From: an uncultured Acidimicrobiales bacterium
Lineage (GTDB): Bacteria; Actinomycetota; Acidimicrobiia; Acidimicrobiales; SZUA-35
DNA: 64,000 nt
NCBI GenBank assembly: GCA_938002965.1
Contig: CALKZY010000004.1
Span: forward strand, 42,933-106,932
Direction of reading: 5' to 3'
The position numbers and the translations under genes are program-made. Positions 54,078 through 62,581 of this stretch are shown one piece after another; the stretch's first letter is position 1, and each line of letters begins with the position of its first letter. The notes beneath the pieces are model-generated. The model was given only the letters and a program-made list of their open reading frames with translations. It was not told the DNA's origin and did not search any database.

Positions 54078-54228
54078 TTCAGCCTGTTCTCAGCGGTTTC
54101 TGTCCCATTTTGAATTTATTCCAGATTGATGTGACACTTTGTGTTGGTTCACGGCTTTACAGGCAATGGCCCGGTTACACGGGCCGAAATCGCATCGTGC
54201 GATTCGTGAATCGATGCGAGGTGGCATT

Positions 54229-54264
54229 GGTTGAAGCCCGGACCCGATCGTCCGGGCTTCAACC
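54229..54264. terminator. Perfect 15-base-pair hairpin between convergent genes
   Basis: GGTTGAAGCCCGGAC (54229-54243) and GTCCGGGCTTCAACC (54250-54264) are exact reverse complements around a six-base loop. It lies between the crotonase gene and the convergent rutA gene, 15 bases from the latter's stop, so it likely terminates both. A weaker imperfect hairpin precedes it at 54191-54218 (CGCATCG/CGATGCG). No T run is present. Confidence 0.7.
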
Positions 54265-54278
54265 GCGTTCAGGCAGAG

Positions 54279-55328
54279 CTATTTGCGGCACTCCATGAGC
54301 GGCATGACCTTCTCGCCGAACTCCTTGGTTGCGACCGGGTAGTCATCAAACACGCACATGACACCCTTAACACCGTTGATGGCCGAAACCTCGTCCAGCT
54401 TGGCGGCGACGCTGGCGTGTGAGCCAACAATGGGGCCGATGTTGAGGTTGAACGCCCCCTGCATCTCAGTGATCTTCTCGGCGGTTGCGCCGGCAGTGTC
54501 CAATTCGGCCTGGCCGGTCATGAACTTGATGGCCTCCAGATCAGCACCTTCGCGGTAGTGATCCCACTTGGCCTGGGCCGCCTCATCGGTGTCGCCCATG
54601 GTGATTTGGAACAACACGTACACGCCGACGTCCCGGCCGGAGGTGGCGGCGGCAGACATCAGCCGCCCGGCATCGTTGCGGACCACGTCAAGATCGGCGG
54701 TGCCAATGATGAACTGGTAGTCGCCGTAGGTGGCGCAGAACTCCATGCCTCGATCTGACTGGCCGGCACAGACCAGGGGAACGCCGCCGTCCTTCGGTGG
54801 AGGCGACAAGCGACAGTCGTCCATCTGGAAGTGTTCACCCTTGAAGTCGCTGACCCCAGTCGACCACAGCTCCTGCATGATCTTGACGTACTCGGTGGCG
54901 TAGTCATAGCGCTTTTCGTAGTACCAATCGCCCGGCCACTCCCCCATCTGGGAGTATTCGATCTGATTCCAGCCCGACACGATGTTGATACCAAATCGAC
55001 CACCGGAGATGTCGTCGATGGTGGAGGCCATGCGGGCCACCATGGCCGGGTTCATGGTAGGCAAGGCAACCGAGGCGAACAGATTGATGTCAGAGGTGAC
55101 CGCGGCCAGTCCGGCCATCAGGTTGAACGACTCCATGTTGTGGTCCCAGAACTCAGTGTCACCACCAAAGCCGCGTAGCTTCACCATGGACAGCAGGAAC
55201 TCGAACCCCGCTTCCTCCGCTCGCTCAGCCGTTGTTCGGTTGAGTTCAAAGCTCGGCATGTACTGCGGTGCGTTCTTGGACATCATCCAACCGTTGTTTC
55301 CGATTGGAATGAAAATTCCCATATCCAT
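54279..55328 (-). CDS. rutA: Pyrimidine oxygenase RutA
   Basis: RutA is an FMN-dependent enzyme that opens the uracil ring with oxygen to a peroxyureidoacrylate. The 349 residues follow E. coli RutA almost block by block: GIFIPIGNNGW (4-14), PQYMPSFELN, LRGFGGDTEFWDHN, FNLMAGLAAVTS, MASTIDDISGGRFGIN, EWPGDWYYEKRYDYATEYV and a final MPLMECR. I start at the ATG at 55328, with GGGAG upstream, because the longer frame adds residues absent from RutA. No RutB, C, D, E, F or G is seen nearby, which is unusual. Substrate could be uracil or a relative. Confidence 0.92.
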   Translation of the reverse strand: MDMGIFIPIGNNGWMMSKNAPQYMPSFELNRTTAERAEEAGFEFLLSMVKLRGFGGDTEFWDHNMESFNLMAGLAAVTSDINLFASVALPTMNPAMVARMASTIDDISGGRFGINIVSGWNQIEYSQMGEWPGDWYYEKRYDYATEYVKIMQELWSTGVSDFKGEHFQMDDCRLSPPPKDGGVPLVCAGQSDRGMEFCATYGDYQFIIGTADLDVVRNDAGRLMSAAATSGRDVGVYVLFQITMGDTDEAAQAKWDHYREGADLEAIKFMTGQAELDTAGATAEKITEMQGAFNLNIGPIVGSHASVAAKLDEVSAINGVKGVMCVFDDYPVATKEFGEKVMPLMECRK

Positions 55329-55478
55329 TTGATGTGTCTCCCTGAGGCCGTTGGTTGTGCTCGCTGATGTTAACTCCCCCGTTGTAGCACGACCCTCGAA
55401 CGAGAACCCAAAAGAGATGGGTTTGCTGACACCGACAATGCTCGAAGCCTGATCTGATCGACCAAGTAGGCTTGGCCT

Positions 55479-56516
55479 GTGGAGCCTGGCGAGCAAAGTC
55501 TCAGTAAACAGAGTGGCGACAACCGGCAGACTGGCGGGGAGAGCATTGTCGTCGCCGGCCTGGGAAAAACGTTCAAGGTTCCGGTGAGAGAGCCAGGTCT
55601 GCGCTCAGCGCTAACAAGCCTTTTTAACCGCAAGACCAACGACGTGGTGGCCGTTGACGACGTCAGCTTCACCATCAAGGCCGGGGAGATCGTAGGCTTT
55701 CTCGGGCCCAACGGGGCAGGCAAGACAACCACCTTGAAGATGCTGTCGGGTCTGCTGCACCCCAGCGACGGCCGGGCCGAGGTTCTTGGCTACACCCCGT
55801 TTGATCGCGACAAGGACTTTCTTCGCCAAATCACCCTGGTGATGGGCAACCGCAATCAGCTGCAATGGGACCTGCCAGCCCTTGACAGCTTCGAGATGAG
55901 TCGGGCCGTCTACCGCATCCCACGGTCGGAGTTTCTCGAACAACGCGACGAGCTAATCGAGTTGTTGGATCTCGGCGAGTTGATCTCCAAGCCGGTTCGC
56001 AACTTGTCGTTGGGTAAGCGGATGAAGGCCGAGATCGCCAACTCCCTCCTCCACCGTCCATCGGTACTGTTTCTCGACGAACCGACATTGGGCCTCGATA
56101 TCACGATGCAGCGCCGAATTCGGGCATTCCTGGCCGACTACAACCGCCGCCACAATGCCACCGTGCTTTTGACCAGCCACTACATGGCCGACGTTGAGGC
56201 GTTGTGTCGACGGGTGATGGTCATCAATGACGGTTCGCTGGTGTTCGACGGCGACTTGGATGCGCTCAGTGAACGCTTCGGGGGACATCGAACGCTGGTG
56301 GTAACACTGTCGGAGCCAGCTGATCTGTCGGCCTACGGCGAGGTGGTCGATGACTCCACTCCCAGTCGACCTACCATCCGCATCGGCGGTGACGAGGCGG
56401 CAACCGTCACGGCTCGGTTGCTGGCCGAGCAGCCGGTGCTCGATCTCACCATCGAGCAACCGCCAATCGATGATGTGATCGAGCGGGCATTTGGGGCCGG
56501 CCAGACCGCCCCATGA
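55479..56516 (+). CDS. ABC-2 exporter ATPase
   Basis: The 345-residue ATPase belongs to the COG4586-like group. Walker A is GPNGAGKTT, the signature is the degenerate NLSLGKRMKAEIA typical of this group, and Walker B VLFLDEPTLGLD precedes LLTSHYMADVEALC. A C-terminal extension of about 90 residues follows (RTLVVTLSEP, then IEQPPIDDVIERAFG), as in many ABC-2 ATPases. The GTG start is 151 bases divergent from rutA. It is coupled to the first permease gene by a four-base overlap. Confidence 0.92.
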   Translation: MEPGEQSLSKQSGDNRQTGGESIVVAGLGKTFKVPVREPGLRSALTSLFNRKTNDVVAVDDVSFTIKAGEIVGFLGPNGAGKTTTLKMLSGLLHPSDGRAEVLGYTPFDRDKDFLRQITLVMGNRNQLQWDLPALDSFEMSRAVYRIPRSEFLEQRDELIELLDLGELISKPVRNLSLGKRMKAEIANSLLHRPSVLFLDEPTLGLDITMQRRIRAFLADYNRRHNATVLLTSHYMADVEALCRRVMVINDGSLVFDGDLDALSERFGGHRTLVVTLSEPADLSAYGEVVDDSTPSRPTIRIGGDEAATVTARLLAEQPVLDLTIEQPPIDDVIERAFGAGQTAP

Positions 56517-57325
56517 CGACTCTACGGTGGTACGGCGACCTGTACTTGACCATGGCCCGGCTGGCCATCATTGAGCAGTTTCAGTACCGGGCCGCCAACT
56601 ACATGTACATGATCGGCATGGTGGCCGAACCAGTGGTGTACCTGGTGGTGTGGTCGGTGGTGGCCACGCAACAGGGAGGCGAAGTCGGCGGCCTTACCCC
56701 GCGTACCATCGCCGCCTATTACATCGTGTGGACACTGGTGCGGAACATGAACATCGTGTTCACCCCGTTCGGCTGGGAGCAGCGGATACGCGAAGGCCAG
56801 CTATCGGGCCAGCTACTGCGCCCGCTGCACCCCATCCACTATGACCTGGCCTTCTTCGCCGGCTGGAAGGTGGTGGTCATCGTGATGTGGCTGCCCATCG
56901 CCGCCGTGCTGGCCTGGCTGTTCCGCCCGGAACTCGACCCTCGACTCAGCCAAGTGGCGGTGTTCGCCATCGCCATTTGGGGGGCGTATCTCATCCGGTC
57001 GATGTTGCTGTGGATGTTGGGCATGGTCACGTTCTGGACAACAAGGGTGGGGGCAGCCTTCGACTTCTTCTTCACCGCCGAGCTGCTGCTCTCTGGCCGA
57101 GTGGTGCCGATGAGGCTCATGCCCGAGTGGGTTCAGACTCTGGCCCGATACCTACCGTTCGAGTCGACCTTTGGGTTTCCCATCACAGCGTTGGTCGGGC
57201 CTATCAGCGATACAGAGTTGGTTGAGGGCCTAATCCGACAGGCAGTTTGGATCGTGGCCGGTGCCGTCGGTGTCGCCATCATGTGGCGCCGGGCCACCAG
57301 GGTCTTCACGTCGGTGGCGGGATAG
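56513..57325 (+). CDS. ABC-2 exporter permease 1
   Basis: The 270-residue membrane protein has about six helices, including AEPVVYLVVWSVVAT, KVVVIVMWLPIAAVLAWLF, FAIAIWGAYLIRSMLLWMLGM and a late LIRQAVWIVAGAVGVAIMW. The layout matches COG4587-type permeases that pair with a COG3694-type partner and the ATPase upstream. It overlaps the ATPase gene and ends 13 bases before permease 2. The substrate is unknown; similar exporters handle drugs or glycolipids, so no assignment is made. Confidence 0.88.
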   Translation: MTTLRWYGDLYLTMARLAIIEQFQYRAANYMYMIGMVAEPVVYLVVWSVVATQQGGEVGGLTPRTIAAYYIVWTLVRNMNIVFTPFGWEQRIREGQLSGQLLRPLHPIHYDLAFFAGWKVVVIVMWLPIAAVLAWLFRPELDPRLSQVAVFAIAIWGAYLIRSMLLWMLGMVTFWTTRVGAAFDFFFTAELLLSGRVVPMRLMPEWVQTLARYLPFESTFGFPITALVGPISDTELVEGLIRQAVWIVAGAVGVAIMWRRATRVFTSVAG

Positions 57326-57338
57326 AGGGTTAGTAGCT

Positions 57339-58115
57339 GTGAGACTGTTCCTAATCTTTCTACGTATCGGAGTGATGAACGAGTGCCAGTATCGGACCAA
57401 CCTGGTCATCCAGCTTGTGCAGTCGCTACTAGCGGTGGGAACCGGACTGGTCGTTCTCGCCCTGATTTTCAGTCAAACCACAGATCTCGCCGGTTGGACA
57501 CAACCCGAGCTGTTAGTGGTGATGGGGGTATACACCATCGTCGGCGGCATCGTCGGATTCATCATCGAACCCAACATGGGTCAGTTGATGCAAGACATCC
57601 GAATGGGAACATTCGACTACCTGTTAACCAAACCGGCCGACTCACAATTGCTGGTTAGTGTCCGCCAGTTCCGCCTGTGGGCGCTAACCGATGTGGTGGT
57701 CGGCGCCATCGTCGGGGCCTGGGGCTTGGCGTCCATGTCGACCACGGTGCGGGCGGTCGACGCCCTTGGCTTCGTGGTCTTCCTTGGCGCCGGTGCCGTG
57801 ATGATCTATTGCGTGTGGCTTCTGATCACCACCGGAGCATTCTGGTTCGTGCGGATGGAGATGGTGCAGGAACTGTTCCAGGGCATCTACCGAGCCGGGC
57901 AGTATCCGGTAACCATCTATCCCGGCTGGCTGCGGATGATCCTGACCTTTGTGCTGCCCATCGGGTTTGCGGTGACGTTTCCATCCGAGGCGTTGACGAG
58001 GCGAGCCACCCTGAATTGGGCGCTCATCATGATCGGCTTCACCGTAGTGTTGTTCACCGCTACCCGGTTGGTCTGGCGGTTCGGCACCCGCCGCTACTCC
58101 GGCGCCAGCGCTTAA
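57339..58115 (+). CDS. ABC-2 exporter permease 2
   Basis: The 258-residue protein has about six helices (LVIQLVQSLLAVGTGLVVLALIF, LVVMGVYTIVGGIVGFII and others) and ends with ATRLVWRFGTRRY. I start at the GTG at 57339, with GAGGG upstream; a longer frame overlaps permease 1 and is not needed. It completes the ATPase-permease-permease exporter. The end overlaps the convergent TauD-type gene by four bases. Confidence 0.87.
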   Translation: MRLFLIFLRIGVMNECQYRTNLVIQLVQSLLAVGTGLVVLALIFSQTTDLAGWTQPELLVVMGVYTIVGGIVGFIIEPNMGQLMQDIRMGTFDYLLTKPADSQLLVSVRQFRLWALTDVVVGAIVGAWGLASMSTTVRAVDALGFVVFLGAGAVMIYCVWLLITTGAFWFVRMEMVQELFQGIYRAGQYPVTIYPGWLRMILTFVLPIGFAVTFPSEALTRRATLNWALIMIGFTVVLFTATRLVWRFGTRRYSGASA

Positions 58116-58963
58116 GCGGCAGCCGCCACTGGCCGGGGCTGGCGTCGAGCCGGGCCTATCGGTGTCCCTTCAATGGTGATGCGATGCATCAACCGCCGGT
58201 GGCCAAAGTAGTCGTTGAGTGCATAGTGCTGAACAGCCCTGTTATCCCACATAGCTATCGAGCCTGGACGCCAAGTGAACCGAGTGCTGAACTCGGCCCG
58301 CCCACAATGCTCATACAGCCACCCCAGCAGCGGGGCCGACTCGTGGTGGCTCCAACCGTGTAAGCGAAGAGTGAAGCCGACGTTGACGTACAAGGCGGCG
58401 CGCCCCGATAGCGGGTGTTCGATGACCACCGGATGGACGGCATCCTGGGTCGCGGAGCTCGGGTTGTTGTACAGGCCGTTGTTGTCGCCGTCTTGACCAA
58501 AGACATGTCGGCTGGAGTGATCGGCCCACAAGTTGAGCAGCGTCTCCTTCATCCCGTCGGTCAACGCATCGAAAGCGGCGTACTGGCTGGCGAACATCGT
58601 GTCGCCGCCAACCGGGGGAACCTCGCGGGCATAGAGGATGGAGCCCAGAGCGGGAATCTGGTCGTAGGAGTGGTCGGTGTGCCACACCCCACCGATGTTC
58701 GCCAGTTGGCCGGGCTCTTTGCGTACCTCGGCAACCTGAGGGTGACCGTCAACCGCAGTGAAGAAGCGATTGACGTTTATGTCACCCCACCGTTGAGCGA
58801 ACTCAATGTGCTCGTCGGGGGCCAAGTCCTGATCCCGAAAGAAGATGACGCCGTGATCGGTGAACGCCTCACGAATAGCCTCGAACTCACCATCGGTCAA
58901 CAACCGGAGGTCGACACCCAGAATCTCGGCACCGACATTGGGACTTGACCGAACGATCTTCAT
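58112..58963 (-). CDS. TauD/TfdA-family Fe(II)/2-oxoglutarate dioxygenase
   Basis: The 283-residue protein opens with the TauD-type GAEILGVDLRLLTDGEFEAIREAFTDHGVIFFRDQ (about 12-46), then the Fe-binding WHTDHSYD (His-x-Asp) and the distal histidine in RAVQHYALNDYFGHRRLMHRIT, with Arg for 2-oxoglutarate nearby. Family members hydroxylate taurine, 2,4-D or other small sulfonates, acids and alkyl compounds; the substrate cannot be told. I start at the ATG at 58963. Three 16-base direct repeats lie just upstream. Confidence 0.88.
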   Translation of the reverse strand: MKIVRSSPNVGAEILGVDLRLLTDGEFEAIREAFTDHGVIFFRDQDLAPDEHIEFAQRWGDINVNRFFTAVDGHPQVAEVRKEPGQLANIGGVWHTDHSYDQIPALGSILYAREVPPVGGDTMFASQYAAFDALTDGMKETLLNLWADHSSRHVFGQDGDNNGLYNNPSSATQDAVHPVVIEHPLSGRAALYVNVGFTLRLHGWSHHESAPLLGWLYEHCGRAEFSTRFTWRPGSIAMWDNRAVQHYALNDYFGHRRLMHRITIEGTPIGPARRQPRPVAAAA

Positions 58964-58994
58964 ACCCAACAGTAGAACCGTCACTCGACTGCCG

Positions 58995-59042
58995 ACCAAA
59001 CTGACGGCCTACCAAACTGACTGTCTACCAAACTGACGGCTG
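58995..59042. repeat. Three 16-base direct repeats upstream of the TauD-type gene
   Basis: The core ACCAAACTGAC starts at 58995, 59011 and 59027, exactly 16 bases apart, with tails GGCCT, TGTCT and GGCTG. They lie 30 to 80 bases upstream of the dioxygenase start, between it and the divergent FAH-family gene. An array of regulator half-sites or slippage repeats are both possible. No regulator gene is adjacent. Confidence 0.7.
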
Positions 59043-59096
59043 GCTAAAGGTGGGCGTCAGAATCGGCGGGCTTCGATCCGGGAGCGTACTTCAGAA

Positions 59097-59957
59097 ATGC
59101 GCATAGCATCGGGCCGCCATAACGGCCGCAACCTATTCGGTGTGATCGTGGACAACGTGCTCCACGACCACACTGCCACCTTCGACTCTGCGCTTGACCT
59201 ACTCAGCGCCTCGTTCACCGACACCGGCAAGGCTCAAATCGCCGTCGCAGCTGAACGGGCACCTGCGGTCAGGCTGAAGGAGCTCCAGCTTCTACCACCG
59301 CTGCCGTCGCCTGGACGCATTCTGTGTGTAGGCACCAACTACGCCGACCATGTAGCCGAATCGGATCGGGTTCAACAAGCGACCGATCATCCCATGATCT
59401 TCACCCGTTTTCCCGCGTCACTCGTGGGGCACGGCGAACTGATTGTCCGACCGCAGGTCAGCTCCAACTTCGATTATGAGGGCGAGCTGGCTGCCGTGAT
59501 CGGACGCCCAGCCCACCGGGTCGATCACCACGAAGCCTTGGATGCCATCGCCGGATACGCCTGTCTCATGGACGGCACGCTGCGCGACTACCAGCGACAC
59601 ACCTCCCAGTTCACCCCCGGTAAGAACTTCGACCGTTCCGGAGCGTGGGGGCCGTGGATCACAACGGCCGACGAGGTGGGCGATCCTTCCGAATTACATC
59701 TGCGAACCGTGGTGAGCGGCGAAGAGATGCAGGCGGCCTCCACCCGGCAGCTCATCTTCGACATTGAATCCATCATTTCCTACTGCTCGATGTTCACCAC
59801 CCTCCAACCGGGTGACGTCATCGCCACCGGCACCCCAGGCGGTGTCGGATACGCCAGAACCCCGCCCCGCTGGCTGGAGCCCGGCGATGAGGTCACCGTC
59901 GAGATCGCCGGTGTCGGAACGTTGTCCAACCCGGTGATCGACGAGACGCCAGAGTGA
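59097..59957 (+). CDS. Fumarylacetoacetate hydrolase-family protein
   Basis: The 286-residue protein has the FAH fold: ILCVGTNYADHVAES (75-89), NFDYEGELAAVIG with metal ligands Glu128 and Glu130, GYACLMDGTLRDYQR with Asp159, GAWGPWITTADEVGDP and VIATGTPGGVGYARTPPRWLEPGD at the end. Family members hydrolyse or decarboxylate beta-diketo acids in aromatic and sugar acid breakdown. The end overlaps the AzlC gene by four bases, which couples it to a transporter pair. Substrate unknown. Confidence 0.92.
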   Translation: MRIASGRHNGRNLFGVIVDNVLHDHTATFDSALDLLSASFTDTGKAQIAVAAERAPAVRLKELQLLPPLPSPGRILCVGTNYADHVAESDRVQQATDHPMIFTRFPASLVGHGELIVRPQVSSNFDYEGELAAVIGRPAHRVDHHEALDAIAGYACLMDGTLRDYQRHTSQFTPGKNFDRSGAWGPWITTADEVGDPSELHLRTVVSGEEMQAASTRQLIFDIESIISYCSMFTTLQPGDVIATGTPGGVGYARTPPRWLEPGDEVTVEIAGVGTLSNPVIDETPE

Positions 59958-60658
59958 GTACGACCGCCACGACTGCTGATAGCGGTGCGCCGGGGGTGGC
60001 CGACTACGCCACCCTAACGTTCGCCTACTTCGCCGTTGGCGTGACGGTGAGCGTGGCCATGTTGGACGCCGGGGTTTCAATTCCTCGCACGTTGACTGCT
60101 GCCTTCGTGGTGTACTCGGCCACCCCTCAGCTGGCGTTCCTGGCGGTCAAAGCGGCTGGCGGGTCGGCCATCATCGGTGTTCTGTCCGGCTGGCTGGTAG
60201 CATCTCGATTCGGCATTCTGGCCTCCAGCCTGGGAGCCCGATATGAGGCATCGGAGTTGGAACGGGCTGCTGCCGCCATCAACTCGTTTGACCCGAACGT
60301 TGCGTTGGCCATGCAGCAGGATGAAGCAGTCGGCGTCCGCCGAGTGTTCTGGCGGGTCACCGCCGCCCTCATGATCGGCTGGTGGATCGGCACGGTTGTG
60401 GGTGTTCTGCTCGGCAACGTCTTGGAGAACTCCGACGCCCTAGGCCTAGACGCCGTTTTCCCCGCCGCGCTGCTGGCCATCATCGGGTCATCGCTTCGAC
60501 GTCGAGACGGCCTGACCGCGGCCGTGGCCGGAGCCGCCATCTGCGCCATCCTCATTCCGATCACCCCTGGGGGCGTGCCTATTCTCGCTAGCGCCGTCGG
60601 GGCGGTATTGGCCCTGGGTGTGGCCGTCTCAAAGCCCGATAGCGGGGCCGATCGATGA
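59954..60658 (+). CDS. AzlC-family transporter subunit
   Basis: The 234-residue membrane protein has about six helices and the AzlC features: GVADYATLTFAYFAVGVTVSVAMLDAG at the start, AAFVVYSATPQLAFLAVKAAGG, then a Gly/Ala-rich series of helices. AzlC acts with AzlD in branched-chain amino acid or related amine export in other bacteria. The GTG start overlaps the FAH gene by four bases and the end overlaps AzlD by four, so the three genes are coupled. Confidence 0.87.
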   Translation: MSTTATTADSGAPGVADYATLTFAYFAVGVTVSVAMLDAGVSIPRTLTAAFVVYSATPQLAFLAVKAAGGSAIIGVLSGWLVASRFGILASSLGARYEASELERAAAAINSFDPNVALAMQQDEAVGVRRVFWRVTAALMIGWWIGTVVGVLLGNVLENSDALGLDAVFPAALLAIIGSSLRRRDGLTAAVAGAAICAILIPITPGGVPILASAVGAVLALGVAVSKPDSGADR

Positions 60659-60957
60659 GCTGGACGGTCATCATCGCCCTAGCCGTCGGTGTGGCGGCCC
60701 AGCGCCTGATCGGCATGTTCCTGGCCGGTCCGCTATTGGCCAGGCGACCCATCCTGGCCCGCCTGGCTGACTTGCTCCCGGCTGCCGTAGTAGCTGGCGT
60801 AATCGTGCAGCTCACGGTGGCCGAGGCCGGCCGGCTGGTGCTGGACGCCCGTGCCGCCGGACTGGCGATGGCCGGTTTGCTGGTGTGGCGCCGAGCCCCG
60901 CTTGGCGTTGTCGTGATAGCGGCCGCCCTGGTCACCGCCGTGGTTCGGGCTCTGTAA
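60655..60957 (+). CDS. AzlD-family small membrane protein
   Basis: The 100-residue protein has about four short helices and the AzlD size, with RLIGMFLAGPLLARRP near 17-32 and a hydrophobic tail (GVVVIAAALVTAVVRAL). It pairs with AzlC by gene overlap. AzlCD is usually an exporter of branched-chain amino acids; here the cargo could instead be the product of the FAH step. Confidence 0.85.
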   Translation: MSWTVIIALAVGVAAQRLIGMFLAGPLLARRPILARLADLLPAAVVAGVIVQLTVAEAGRLVLDARAAGLAMAGLLVWRRAPLGVVVIAAALVTAVVRAL

Positions 60958-60973
60958 CCTACGCGAACCCCCT

Positions 60974-61627
60974 CTACTTTGGAACCGTCGCAATCAACAA
61001 GGCCAGCGCATCGTCCAAACTAACGACGTCGGCGTACTTGGCGTTGAGGTCGAAGAGGTTGGCCTCGTGGACACTGGCGTCGCGGTCGCCGCAGGCATCG
61101 CCAACCACCAAAGGCCTGAACCCGTGTTGCAGAGCATCAGTGGCCGAAGCCCGGACGCAGCCTGATGTCGACACCCCACAGACCATCACGCTGTCGACCC
61201 CATCAGCAGCCAACGTGGATGCCAGGCTGGTGCCGAAGAAGGCGGACGCATACTGCTTGGTGACCACCACTTCGTTCTCAGACGGATCTAGTCCTTCCAC
61301 CCAGTCGCCCAGCGGATTGCCCTCATCGAAACTGGCCAACGCCGCCACCTTGCGATAGAAGAAACCGCCATCAGCACCACCGGGCTGGTAGCGAACGCGA
61401 GTCCACACCACCGGCACGTCGTTAGCCCTGGCGGTGTCAACCAGCGTGCTGCAGGCGTCAATGGCCGGTTGGCAGTCGGCGAACAATGGCGAACCAGGCC
61501 TGGTGTAGGCCTGGCAGACATCAACCACCAACAGCGCTGGCCGTCGCCCCGGGCCGAGCGTTTGGCTAAACCCCGCCTGATCGTAGTCGGCCGTAAGAGC
61601 GGCTAAGCCGTCATCGGAAGAACTCAT
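60974..61627 (-). CDS. Isochorismatase-fold amidohydrolase (N-carbamoylsarcosine amidase-like)
   Basis: The 217-residue protein carries the catalytic triad Asp36 (LLVVDVCQAYT), Lys124 (VVTKQYASAFFG) and Cys157 (CGVSTSGCVRASA). The opening RPALLVVDVCQAYTRPGSPLF, the RVRY segment and the STSGCVR elbow resemble N-carbamoylsarcosine amidase and maleamate amidase more than RutB. Its stop faces the AzlD gene (17 bases) and its start is 37 bases from the divergent lyase gene. Substrate is inferred only by family. Confidence 0.88.
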   Translation of the reverse strand: MSSSDDGLAALTADYDQAGFSQTLGPGRRPALLVVDVCQAYTRPGSPLFADCQPAIDACSTLVDTARANDVPVVWTRVRYQPGGADGGFFYRKVAALASFDEGNPLGDWVEGLDPSENEVVVTKQYASAFFGTSLASTLAADGVDSVMVCGVSTSGCVRASATDALQHGFRPLVVGDACGDRDASVHEANLFDLNAKYADVVSLDDALALLIATVPK

Positions 61628-61663
61628 GAACCTCGATGGTAGTTGGCCTCGTAGAGTTGAACC

Positions 61664-62563
61664 ATGGCCGATCTTCTCTCATCCCCACCCGATCCAGGTG
61701 GCCTCCGACGACTGATGTCGGAAGGCAACGGTCCCATCGTCATGCCCGGTTGCTACGACGCCCTCGGCGCTCGCCTCATCGAGCTGGCCGGATTCGACGG
61801 CGTCTACATGACCGGATTTGGGACAGCGGCTTCGCTGTTAGGACGACCCGACGTCGGCCTGCTAGGCGGCGCCGAGATGATCGACAACGCTCGACGCATC
61901 GCCGCTGCGGTCAACCTTCCGGTGCTGGCCGATGCCGACACCGGCTACGGCAACGCCATCAACGTCATACACACCGTCCGCCAGTACGAGCAGGCTGGCG
62001 TGGCCGCCATCCACCTCGAAGACCAGATTCACCCCAAACGCTGCGGACACATGGACGGCAAAGAGGTAGTAGCGGCCAACGAGTTTGCGGCCAAAATCCG
62101 GGCCGCCACCGAAGCCCGGGCGAGCGACGACTTTCTCATCGTGGCCCGAACCGACGCCAAAGCCCCGCACGGCATGGACGAAGCCCGCCGCCGGGCCGAC
62201 ATGGCGTTAGAAGCCGGTGCCGACGTGTTGTTCATCGAGGCGCTACAAACTCCGGACGAGATCCAAACCGTGGCCGACGCCTACCGTGGAACCCCGCTGC
62301 TGTTCAACTGGGTCGAAGGGGGCAAAACCCCGCAGCTGAACTACTCGGAGCTAACCGAGCTGGGGTTCGCCATCGTCATCATGCCCATCACCACGTTGCT
62401 GGCCGCAACCGGAGCCATGACCGCCGTACTGGAACAACTCAAAGCTGAGGGCACCCCGGCCGACGTCGCCGACAAGATCGAGGTTCCATTACCGGAGTTC
62501 AGCGACTTCACTGACATGGTCGGCCTGCCCGAGGTCTTGGACCTCCAGCATCGATTCGCGTAA
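61664..62563 (+). CDS. Isocitrate lyase/PEP mutase-family lyase
   Basis: The 299-residue TIM-barrel enzyme has the family signature KRCGH (Lys125-His129, with catalytic Cys127), the metal motif DADTGYGN (Asp90, Asp92) and HLEDQ (Glu119). This size and the KRCGH motif fit the methylisocitrate lyase/oxaloacetate decarboxylase/dimethylmalate lyase group rather than true isocitrate lyase, which is longer. It cleaves a C-C bond next to a carboxylate to give succinate-like and pyruvate- or glyoxylate-like products. It is 13 to 18 bases ahead of the Sel1 gene and likely shares its promoter. Confidence 0.9.
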   Translation: MADLLSSPPDPGGLRRLMSEGNGPIVMPGCYDALGARLIELAGFDGVYMTGFGTAASLLGRPDVGLLGGAEMIDNARRIAAAVNLPVLADADTGYGNAINVIHTVRQYEQAGVAAIHLEDQIHPKRCGHMDGKEVVAANEFAAKIRAATEARASDDFLIVARTDAKAPHGMDEARRRADMALEAGADVLFIEALQTPDEIQTVADAYRGTPLLFNWVEGGKTPQLNYSELTELGFAIVIMPITTLLAATGAMTAVLEQLKAEGTPADVADKIEVPLPEFSDFTDMVGLPEVLDLQHRFA

Positions 62564-62581
62564 CATCTCAACGAGGTGACT

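Noticed and set aside
60974..61627. Isochorismatase-fold gene taken as RutB partner of RutA
   Set aside because: Its motifs resemble N-carbamoylsarcosine/maleamate amidases, and it is not in an operon with rutA.
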